Source of the DNA: Planctomycetota bacterium
GTDB lineage: Bacteria > Planctomycetota > Planctomycetia > Pirellulales > Pirellulaceae
DNA length: 5,040 bases
Direction: 5' to 3'
NCBI GenBank assembly: GCA_023417165.1
Contig: JAEZGD010000505.1
Span: 1-5,040, forward strand
The notes beneath the pieces are model-generated. The model was given only the letters and a program-made list of their open reading frames with translations. It had not been told where the DNA came from and did not search any database. The translations under genes were made by a program, and so were the position numbers. Positions 1-5,040 of the stretch are shown here, one piece after another (the stretch's first letter is position 1; each line of letters opens with the position of its first letter).

Positions 1-1059
1 AATGATGTTGCCCTTGTACAGGTCGAGGCTGACCTCGCCAGTGACGGTCTTTTGCGCGTCCTTGATGAAGGCCAGCAGCGCGTCCATCTTGGCGTGATAC
101 CAGAAGCCGTAGTACACCATCTCGGCGACTTCAGGCGACAACCGATCGCGCAGGTGCATCAGGTCGCGGTCCATCGTCAATTGCTCGACGACGCGATGGC
201 CGGTGTACAGGATCGTCATGCCCGGCGATTCGTAAACGCCGCGGCTCTTCATGCCGACAAAGCGGTTCTCGACCATGTCCACATGGCCGATGCCGTTACG
301 GCCGCCGATCTCGTTGAGCGCTTTGACCATTTGCAGCGCCGAGAGCTTCTGGCCATTCAGGGCCACCGGCACGCCTTGCTCGAAGGTCAGCTTGATGTTC
401 TCGACCTTGTCGGGCGCTTGCTGCGGCTTGACCGTCATGCCGAACTCGACGAGATCGACGCCATTGACGTTCAAATCTTCCAGCTTGCCCGCTTCGTAGC
501 TGATGTGCAGGCAGTTCTCGTCCGAGCTATACGGCTTGGCGACCGAAGCTTTGACCGGAATGTTCCGCTGGTTGCAGTACTCGATCATCGCGGTGCGGCC
601 CGGGAACAATTCGCGGAACGCCTCGATTCGCCACGGCGCGATCAAATTGACCGAGGGATCGAGCGCTTCGGCCGCGAGTTGAAAACGGCACTGGTCGTTG
701 CCTTTACCCGTAGCGCCGTGCACATAGGCATCGGCGCCCACTTCGCGCGCCACTTGCAAGCACACCTTGCTGATCAACGGCCGGGCGATCGAAGTGCCCA
801 GCAGGTAGACGCCTTCGTACTTCGCTTGCCACTGCATGACCGGGAAGGCAAAATCGCGGCACAGTTCTTCCTGGGCGTCGACAATCTTGGCCGACTTGGC
901 ACCAATATCGCGGGCCTTCTTCAAGATCGCTTCGCGGTCTTCGCACGGCTGTCCCAGGTCGACATACACCGCATGGACGTCGTAGCCTTCGTCCATCAAC
1001 CAACCCAGAATCACCGAAGTATCTAAACCGCCCGAGTAAGCCAACACGCAGCTAGGCAT
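1..1059 (-). CDS. argG: Argininosuccinate synthase, 3'-truncated by the window edge
   Basis: Cytoplasmic enzyme of arginine biosynthesis (EC 6.3.4.5): it joins citrulline and aspartate, using ATP, to form argininosuccinate. The frame is open from the ATG at 1059 to base 1, giving 353 codons; family members are about 400 residues, so roughly the last 45 are outside the window. Seen directly: the N-terminal ATP-pyrophosphatase loop AYSGGLDTS (residues 7-15), the second family signature GATGKGNDQCRF (115-126), and the stretch PYSSDENCLHISYEAGKLED (176-195), which is typical of the family. The start is chosen because the P-loop follows at its usual distance from the N-terminus; the ribosome site is weak (GGAA, nine bases upstream, at 1069-1072). 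It lies on the same strand as the prolyl oligopeptidase gene, 129 bases downstream of its stop. It could be read through from that operon or have its own promoter; I see no convincing promoter. Identity is very secure. Confidence 0.97.
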   Translation of the reverse strand, partial: MPSCVLAYSGGLDTSVILGWLMDEGYDVHAVYVDLGQPCEDREAILKKARDIGAKSAKIVDAQEELCRDFAFPVMQWQAKYEGVYLLGTSIARPLISKVCLQVAREVGADAYVHGATGKGNDQCRFQLAAEALDPSVNLIAPWRIEAFRELFPGRTAMIEYCNQRNIPVKASVAKPYSSDENCLHISYEAGKLEDLNVNGVDLVEFGMTVKPQQAPDKVENIKLTFEQGVPVALNGQKLSALQMVKALNEIGGRNGIGHVDMVENRFVGMKSRGVYESPGMTILYTGHRVVEQLTMDRDLMHLRDRLSPEVAEMVYYGFWYHAKMDALLAFIKDAQKTVTGEVSLDLYKGNII

Positions 1060-1188
1060 GGCCGCAGGTTCCAATTGCAAAAAGGAAGAAAGCGTCGCAA
1101 ACCCGCCATTTTTGCGGCGAATGCGTTTGGGGCAAAGGGGAGGGGGGAGGTTAAATCCCAAATTCCCTCCCACTCGCCACCGGGCCCG
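1060..1188. other. Spacer between peptidase stop and argG start, with G-rich tract
   Basis: No gene is seen here. The plus strand has a purine-rich block with runs of four, four, six and two G (1129-1132, 1137-1140, 1142-1147, 1149-1150). The arms GGGAGG (1145-1150) and CCTCCC (1166-1171) could pair across a 15-base loop. On the minus strand this hairpin would lie just past the peptidase stop, but it is followed by C-rich sequence and not a U tract, so it is at best a weak terminator. An eight-base palindrome CGGGCCCG (1181-1188) abuts the peptidase stop codon. No clear -10/-35 pair for argG was found. Confidence 0.5.
1145..1171 (-). terminator. Possible weak hairpin after the peptidase gene
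   Basis: Six perfect pairs (GGGAGG with CCTCCC) around a 15-base A/T-rich loop, starting about 18 bases past the peptidase stop on the transcribed strand. No U tract follows, so the classical intrinsic terminator pattern is incomplete. Alternatives are an mRNA 3'-end stabilising hairpin or chance pairing within a G-rich tract. Confidence 0.22.
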
Positions 1189-3363
1189 CTACGGTTTAGG
1201 CAGTTCCATGTTCAGCACACGCACCAGAAAGGCCAAGGTATCGGCCGATTCCTCGATCAATTTGGTGGTCGGCTTGCCGCCGCCGTGGCCGGCGCTGACG
1301 TCGATCCGAATCAGAATCGGCGCGTCGCCTCCTTGCGCTCGCTGCAACTCAGCGGCAAATTTGTAACTGTGCGCCGGCACCACGCGGTCGTCATGATCGC
1401 CAGTGGTGACCAGCGTCGGCGGATACTGCGCGCCCGATTTAATGTTGTGCAGCGGCGAATAGGCCAGCAGTGTCTTGAACTGCTCGGGATCGTCGGCCGA
1501 GCCATATTCGAGCTTCCATGCGCGGCCAATCGTAAACTGGTGATAACGCAGCATATCGAGCACGCCGACGCCAGGCAGCGCCGCGCCGAACAGATCGGGG
1601 CGCTGTGTCAAACAGGCTCCCACAAGCAATCCGCCATTCGACCCACCTTTAATCGCCAGCTTGCCCGGCGAGGTAATCTTCTCGTCGATCAGGTATTCGG
1701 CCGCGGCGATAAAGTCGTCGAAGACGTTCTGCTTCTTGTCGAGCTTGCCGGCGTCGTGCCACTCGCGTCCGTATTCGCCACCGCCGCGCAAACAGGCGAC
1801 CGCATACACGCCCCCCATCTCCAGCCATGCGGCCGAAGTCACGCTGAAGGCCGGCGTCATCGAGATATCGAATCCGCCATAGCCGTACAACATCGTGGGA
1901 TTTTGGCCGTTGAGCTCTAAATCCTTGCGATGGGCGATCATTAGCGGCACGCGCGTGCCATCTTTGCTGCGATAAAAGACCTGCCGCACGACATAGTTCT
2001 CGCCTGCAAAATCGACCTGCGGGCGACGGAAGACTGTGCTCTGATTGGTCTCCAGGTCGTAGCGAAAGACGGTGGTCGGCGTCGTTTGGTTCGTGAAGTA
2101 ATAAAAGGTTTCGCGCTCGTCCTGCCGACCGCCAAAGCCGCCCGCGGTGCCGCCTGCCGGCAAGGCAATGTCGCCCAGCGGCTTGCCATCCAAAGCGAAC
2201 TGCTTCACCTGGGCTTGCACGTCGTGCAGGTATTGGCAGATCAGGCGCTGGCCCACAAAGCTGACATCGGTAAGCGTGTCCGCCGTTTCGGGCACAATCT
2301 CGCGCCACTCGTCTTGCGTCGGCTTTTCCAGATCGATCTGCACGATCCGTTGCTTCGGCGCTTGAAAGTCAGTCGCCAGCCAGAACTTCGAGCCTTCGTT
2401 GCCCACGAAGTCGAACGACGCTTCCCAATCGCGGATGAGTTCCACGATCGGCGCGTCTTCTTTGGTCAGGTCTTGATAGAAGAGGAGGTTCTTCGATTCC
2501 GAACCTCGCCACACGTGAATCAACAAATAGCGGCCATCTTCGGTCACATAGCCGCCGAAGCCCCATTCCTTTTCGTCGTCACGCTTGTAGATCAGGCGAT
2601 CTTCGCTCTGCGGCGTGCCGAGCTTGTGGAAGTACAGCTTGTGATAGTAATTGGCCGCGGTATAGGTCTCGCCAGGCTGCGGCGCGTCATAGCGGCTGTA
2701 ATAGAAGCCGCTCCCATCTTTCTTCCACGACGCGCCCGAGAACTTCACCCACTGAATCACGTCATCGGTATTCTTGCCGCTGTCGACTTCCAGCACTTTC
2801 CACTCTTGCCAATCAGAACCGGCCGAAGCCAGGCCATAGGCCAGCAGCTTGCCGTCGTCGCTGGGGCGCCAACCAGTCAGCGAAACGGTGCCATCTTTGG
2901 AGAGCGTGTTGGGATCGAGCAGCAAGCGAGGTTCAGCAACGAGCGAATCGGTGACAAACAGCACCGATTGATTCTGCAGGCCGTCATTGCGAGTGAAAAA
3001 GTAGCGTCCGCCGCGCTTCACCGGCAGTCCGAACCGTTCGTAGTTCCACAAGCCTTCGAGCCGCTTGCGAATCGCCTGGCGGGCGGGGATCTCGTCGAGA
3101 AACTGGTTGGTGAGCTTGTTCTGCTCGGTCACCCAGGCGCGCGTCTCGGGGCTGTCGGGTTCTTCGAGCCAGCGATAAGGATCGGCGATGTTCGTGCCGT
3201 GGTAGTTGTCGACCGTGTCGCCACGGCGCGTCTCGGGATATTGCATCTTCTGAGTGCTTGCGGAAGGGGACGCCGCACGCTGCGGCACGGGAGAAAGCAA
3301 TAGGAACGCCAGCGCCCCAAACAGCGGCAGCCCAGCGAACCAATGTTGTCGGGAGATTGTCAT
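1189..3363 (-). CDS. Secreted prolyl oligopeptidase (serine peptidase family S9A)
   Basis: A 724-residue prolyl endopeptidase that should cut short peptides after proline. An N-terminal signal sequence (R5, hydrophobic core about residues 9-24, then an Ala/Ser/Pro-rich stretch) suggests export; no lipobox cysteine and no clear cleavage site is seen. The S9A N-terminal region follows (about 41-110, including DPYRWLEEPDSPETRAW), then a beta-propeller (about 110-455), then the alpha/beta-hydrolase domain. The catalytic triad is visible: Ser575 in GGSNGGLL, Asp658 in DHDDRVVP, His693 in AGHGGGKP. The full S9A active-site pattern fits (D550, A554, L558, G573-x-S575-x-GG). Tyr495 and Asn576 match the oxyanion-hole residues, and Trp616 and Arg660 match the porcine enzyme's proline-pocket Trp and substrate-binding Arg. 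Length fits the family (about 710) plus a signal. Its ATG overlaps the sulfatase stop (ATGA), with an AAAGGA site six bases upstream, so the two are translationally coupled. Related S9 acylaminoacyl peptidases or oligopeptidase B are less likely. Confidence 0.95.
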   Translation of the reverse strand: MTISRQHWFAGLPLFGALAFLLLSPVPQRAASPSASTQKMQYPETRRGDTVDNYHGTNIADPYRWLEEPDSPETRAWVTEQNKLTNQFLDEIPARQAIRKRLEGLWNYERFGLPVKRGGRYFFTRNDGLQNQSVLFVTDSLVAEPRLLLDPNTLSKDGTVSLTGWRPSDDGKLLAYGLASAGSDWQEWKVLEVDSGKNTDDVIQWVKFSGASWKKDGSGFYYSRYDAPQPGETYTAANYYHKLYFHKLGTPQSEDRLIYKRDDEKEWGFGGYVTEDGRYLLIHVWRGSESKNLLFYQDLTKEDAPIVELIRDWEASFDFVGNEGSKFWLATDFQAPKQRIVQIDLEKPTQDEWREIVPETADTLTDVSFVGQRLICQYLHDVQAQVKQFALDGKPLGDIALPAGGTAGGFGGRQDERETFYYFTNQTTPTTVFRYDLETNQSTVFRRPQVDFAGENYVVRQVFYRSKDGTRVPLMIAHRKDLELNGQNPTMLYGYGGFDISMTPAFSVTSAAWLEMGGVYAVACLRGGGEYGREWHDAGKLDKKQNVFDDFIAAAEYLIDEKITSPGKLAIKGGSNGGLLVGACLTQRPDLFGAALPGVGVLDMLRYHQFTIGRAWKLEYGSADDPEQFKTLLAYSPLHNIKSGAQYPPTLVTTGDHDDRVVPAHSYKFAAELQRAQGGDAPILIRIDVSAGHGGGKPTTKLIEESADTLAFLVRVLNMELPKP

Positions 3364-4715
3364 TCGACTTCCTTTCGCCAGTCGGCCAATCGGGCACGCA
3401 GCTTGTTCAGGGTCTCGCGCTGCTCCGGCTGGGCCGCCAGATCGTGTTCTTCGAGCGGATCGGCAACGAGATCAAATAGTTGCTCGACCACGACGTCTTT
3501 CTGTTCGTACCGGGCGTACTTGAAGCGTTCGCCGCGCACCCCTTCGGTAAACGGAATGCCTGGATGCTTGAAGGGATGCTCGTAATAGAATTCGCGGCGA
3601 TCGGCCAACTTCTGTGCATTCGACGCAGCCAGCAGATCGAGCCCCTGCATGGTCGCAGGCGGAGTGATCTGCGCCGCGCCCAGGATCGTCGGCGCAATGT
3701 CGATATTCAGCGCCCAGTCAGTGATGTGGCGATTTCGCTTTTCGGCCGGCAGACGCGGGTCGTAAATCACGAGTGGCAATCGAATCGACGGCTCGTGCAT
3801 GAACCATTTATCGGCCAGTCCAAAGTCGCCCAGATAATAGCCGTTGTCGCCCGTGAAGATGACCAGCGTGTTATCAAACAGTTCTTTGTCGCGCAAGGTC
3901 TGGATGACCTCGCCTACGACACGATCGACACCGGTAATCAAGCGGTAATAGTCTTTGACCGTCGATTGGTACAACTCCGGCGTACTGAAGCGCGGCTTCC
4001 AACGTCGATGTCCTTCGCTATCGCGCAGCATCGGGGGCAGCGCGGCATGATGCTGTTCGGTGGCGGTGGCAGGAGGCGGAATGTGCACGTCTTTGTAGAG
4101 TTCACGTAGCGACTGCTCGGTGGGAAACTCCCACTTCTCGCCATCCTGGGCGTGAGCCGCTTTGAAGCTAACCTGCAAACAGAAGGGCTGGTCGTCGCTG
4201 CACCCAGCCAGGAACTCAACCGCCTGGCGAGACATCTTGCGGTTAATATGTTCGTCGTCGCCGGGCTCGAAGTAGCGACCTTGCCCACCGAAGCCGCCCC
4301 AAAGGTCGTACAGCTCGCGCGGCGACTTGTTCCCCACCCCCCATTTGCCGACGAAGCCCATCCGATAGCCGGCCGCTTTCAGCTTGCCAGGATAGGAATT
4401 GGCGAGCTGCTCGTCGGTCAATGGCTCGGCGAAATCGACAATTCCATGTCGCCGGGCGTACTGGCCAGTGAATAGGCTGGCGCGGCTGATCGAGCAGATG
4501 CTGGTCGTGACAAAACTGTTGTCAAAGACCAGTCCTTCGCGCGCCAGGGCGTCGATATGCGGTGTTTGAATGATCTTGTTGCCGGTGCAGCCCAAGGTGT
4601 CCCAGCGCTGGTCGTCGGTACATAGCAGCACGATGTTGAGTCGGCCCGGTTCCGCAGCGCCAGCCGGGGCGAAGCACAGCAATCCCAATACAAATGCAGC
4701 ACAAATCCGAAGCAT
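3360..4715 (-). CDS. Secreted type I (formylglycine) sulfatase with variant active-site motifs
   Basis: Hydrolase of the alkaline phosphatase/arylsulfatase superfamily, expected to remove sulfate esters, probably from sulfated polysaccharides or glycoconjugates; substrate unknown. The protein has 451 residues from the ATG at 4715. A signal peptide is clear (hydrophobic core about 6-16, then APAGAA, likely cleaved near residue 21). Metal-binding Asp34-Asp35 lie in TDDQRWD. The formylglycine site is CSISR (Cys74, Arg78) within SRASLFTGQY; the usual motif is C/S-x-P-x-R, so the proline is replaced by Ile. Lys124 lies in GKWGVG, where many sulfatases have GKWHxG. His188 (KAAH), Asp290-Asn291 (TGDNG) and Lys303 (ADKW) fit the remaining active-site positions. 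The C-terminus has the usual sulfatase tail (LFDLVADPLEEHDLA). It is the first gene of a two-gene unit with the overlapping prolyl oligopeptidase gene. A TTG at 4730 would add five residues, but GGAG nine bases before the ATG favours 4715. Activation needs a formylglycine-generating enzyme encoded elsewhere. Confidence 0.93.
   Translation of the reverse strand: MLRICAAFVLGLLCFAPAGAAEPGRLNIVLLCTDDQRWDTLGCTGNKIIQTPHIDALAREGLVFDNSFVTTSICSISRASLFTGQYARRHGIVDFAEPLTDEQLANSYPGKLKAAGYRMGFVGKWGVGNKSPRELYDLWGGFGGQGRYFEPGDDEHINRKMSRQAVEFLAGCSDDQPFCLQVSFKAAHAQDGEKWEFPTEQSLRELYKDVHIPPPATATEQHHAALPPMLRDSEGHRRWKPRFSTPELYQSTVKDYYRLITGVDRVVGEVIQTLRDKELFDNTLVIFTGDNGYYLGDFGLADKWFMHEPSIRLPLVIYDPRLPAEKRNRHITDWALNIDIAPTILGAAQITPPATMQGLDLLAASNAQKLADRREFYYEHPFKHPGIPFTEGVRGERFKYARYEQKDVVVEQLFDLVADPLEEHDLAAQPEQRETLNKLRARLADWRKEVE
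3370..3375 (-). promoter_or_regulatory. Ribosome binding site of the peptidase gene
   Basis: AAAGGA on the minus strand, six bases before the ATG at 3363, lies inside the last codons of the sulfatase gene. It supports the chosen start and independent re-initiation as well as coupling through the ATGA overlap. Confidence 0.6.
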
Positions 4716-4724
4716 GCGAAGTTT

Positions 4725-4728
4725 CTCC
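4725..4728 (-). promoter_or_regulatory. Ribosome binding site that decides the sulfatase start
   Basis: GGAG on the minus strand sits nine bases before the ATG at 4715. It overlaps the alternative in-frame TTG at 4730-4728, which lacks a comparable site of its own, so the ATG is preferred. Confidence 0.5.
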
Positions 4729-4748
4729 AAGGAGCGACCAAGTTCGCT

Positions 4749-4777
4749 ATCATAGCCGCCCAGAGCAGCGCTTTCAG
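4749..4777 (-). promoter_or_regulatory. Candidate sigma70-type promoter for the sulfatase-peptidase operon
   Basis: On the minus strand a -35-like CTGAAA (4772-4777, four of six matches to TTGACA) is separated by exactly 17 bases from a -10-like TATGAT (4749-4754, five of six matches to TATAAT). Transcription would start near 4742, giving a leader of about 27 bases before the ATG at 4715. Spacing and position are right, but planctomycete promoters are poorly defined and this is a consensus match by eye. Confidence 0.4.
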
Positions 4778-4797
4778 CCCGTCAGCGCCTTCCCCCC

Positions 4798-4803
4798 TGT
4801 AAT
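4798..4803 (+). promoter_or_regulatory. Possible -10 element for trpA
   Basis: TGTAAT matches TATAAT at five of six positions. No good -35 lies 16-19 bases upstream. If used, transcription would begin near 4810, so the stem-loop at 4811-4844 would form the very 5' end of the mRNA and the leader would be about 65 bases. Weak evidence on its own. Confidence 0.25.
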
Positions 4804-4810
4804 GGATGCC

Positions 4811-4844
4811 GCCGCGGGTTAAGCTAGTTCGTTTGGCCCGCGGT
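4811..4844 (+). promoter_or_regulatory. Stem-loop in the trpA leader region
   Basis: The perfect arms CCGCGGG (4812-4818) and CCCGCGG (4837-4843) extend inward and outward to a continuous 14-bp RNA stem (4811-4824 with 4831-4844) closed by a six-base loop UAGUUC. Four pairs are G-U wobbles (4811/4844, 4819/4836, 4820/4835, 4823/4832), so the full stem forms only in plus-strand RNA. It ends 31 bases before the trpA ATG and is followed by UGUUUG, a poor U tract. It may be a 5' stabilising hairpin, an attenuator-like terminator or a protein-binding leader. No Trp-rich leader peptide is present, so classical trp attenuation is not supported. Confidence 0.5.
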
Positions 4845-4875
4845 TGTTTGCCATTTCCCTCTGCCCCCAAGATCC

Positions 4876-5040
4876 ATGTCTGCTGTCGACCAACTCTTCG
4901 CCCGATTGAAGGCCGAGAAACGCAAAGCCTTCATGCCCTTCATCACGGCCGGTGATCCGGATCTCGATTTCACCGCGGCGGTAATCCGCGAACTGGCGGC
5001 GCGCGGCTGCGACATGTGCGAAGTCGGCATTCCCTATAGC
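4876..5040 (+). CDS. trpA: Tryptophan synthase alpha subunit, N-terminal part only
   Basis: The alpha subunit cleaves indole-3-glycerol phosphate to indole and glyceraldehyde 3-phosphate, passing indole to TrpB in the cytoplasmic alpha2-beta2 complex (EC 4.2.1.20). Only the first 55 codons lie in the window; the family is about 265 residues. Seen: the N-terminal pattern ...LFARLKAEKRKAFMPFITAGDPDL (residues 7-30 in part: KAFMPFITAGDPDL at 17-30) and the first catalytic-residue region CDMCEVGIPYS (45-55), in which Glu49 lines up with catalytic Glu49 of the Salmonella enzyme at the same residue number. That agreement supports the ATG at 4876. No Shine-Dalgarno sequence is seen; the bases just upstream are pyrimidine-rich. 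The gene is divergent from the sulfatase gene and trpB is not upstream, unlike the common trpBA order. Confidence 0.93.
   Translation, partial: MSAVDQLFARLKAEKRKAFMPFITAGDPDLDFTAAVIRELAARGCDMCEVGIPYS

Noticed and set aside
52..1026. 324-codon open frame on the plus strand, opposite argG
   Set aside because: It is the exact antisense of a highly conserved argG frame with both family signatures. Its product is rich in Arg, His, Asp and Val without recognisable motifs, as expected of a GC-rich antisense shadow.
1102..1121. Small inverted repeat CCGC...GCGG around a run of T in the argG leader, considered as a terminator or riboswitch stem
   Set aside because: The stem is only four pairs and the T run is in the loop, not after the stem; no larger conserved fold is visible.
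2086..3303. 405-codon open frame on the plus strand, opposite the peptidase gene
   Set aside because: It lies wholly antisense to the well-supported S9A peptidase and shows no domain or motif; its length follows from the codon bias of the true gene.
4768..4788. Inverted repeat GCGCT...AGCGC overlapping the sulfatase -35 candidate, considered as an operator
   Set aside because: The arms are only five bases in GC-rich DNA with an 11-base loop, which is easily chance.
4802..4822. Possible six-codon leader peptide (MDAAAG) before trpA
   Set aside because: It has no ribosome site and no Trp codons, so it does not fit trp attenuation.
4811..4844. Hairpin considered as part of a tRNA
   Set aside because: No cloverleaf, T-arm GGTTC-type motif or acceptor stem of the right spacing surrounds it.

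Overview
The window looks like a stretch of chromosome from a moderately GC-rich bacterium, most likely a planctomycete of the Pirellula/Rhodopirellula type. This is inferred from the gene mix (a secreted formylglycine sulfatase coupled to a secreted S9 prolyl oligopeptidase, among scattered single amino-acid biosynthesis genes) and from the flavour of the proteins. No phylogenetic marker such as rRNA is present, so the assignment is tentative. There are no mobile elements, CRISPR arrays, tRNAs or rRNAs.

Layout. Three genes lie on the minus strand and one on the plus strand. Reading the minus strand in its transcription direction (right to left): a type I sulfatase (3360-4715), then an S9A prolyl oligopeptidase (1189-3363) whose ATG overlaps the sulfatase stop by four bases (ATGA), then a 129-base spacer, then argG, argininosuccinate synthase (start at 1059, running off the left edge). 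On the plus strand, trpA (tryptophan synthase alpha) starts at 4876 and runs off the right edge. The space between the divergent sulfatase and trpA genes (4716-4875) carries a candidate promoter facing the sulfatase and a 14-bp stem-loop just upstream of trpA.

How the genes work together. The sulfatase and the peptidase both have N-terminal signal sequences and are translationally coupled, so they probably act together outside the cytoplasm, perhaps on sulfated glycoconjugates or peptides; the substrate cannot be read from sequence. argG (arginine biosynthesis) and trpA (tryptophan biosynthesis) are unrelated housekeeping genes. trpA has no trpB beside it on the visible side.

The points most worth a second look are the sulfatase's active-site signature (C-S-I-S-R instead of C-x-P-S-R, and G-K-W-G instead of G-K-W-H) and the hairpin upstream of trpA, whose four G-U wobbles let it form fully only in plus-strand RNA. 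I did not find a clearly new biological system here.
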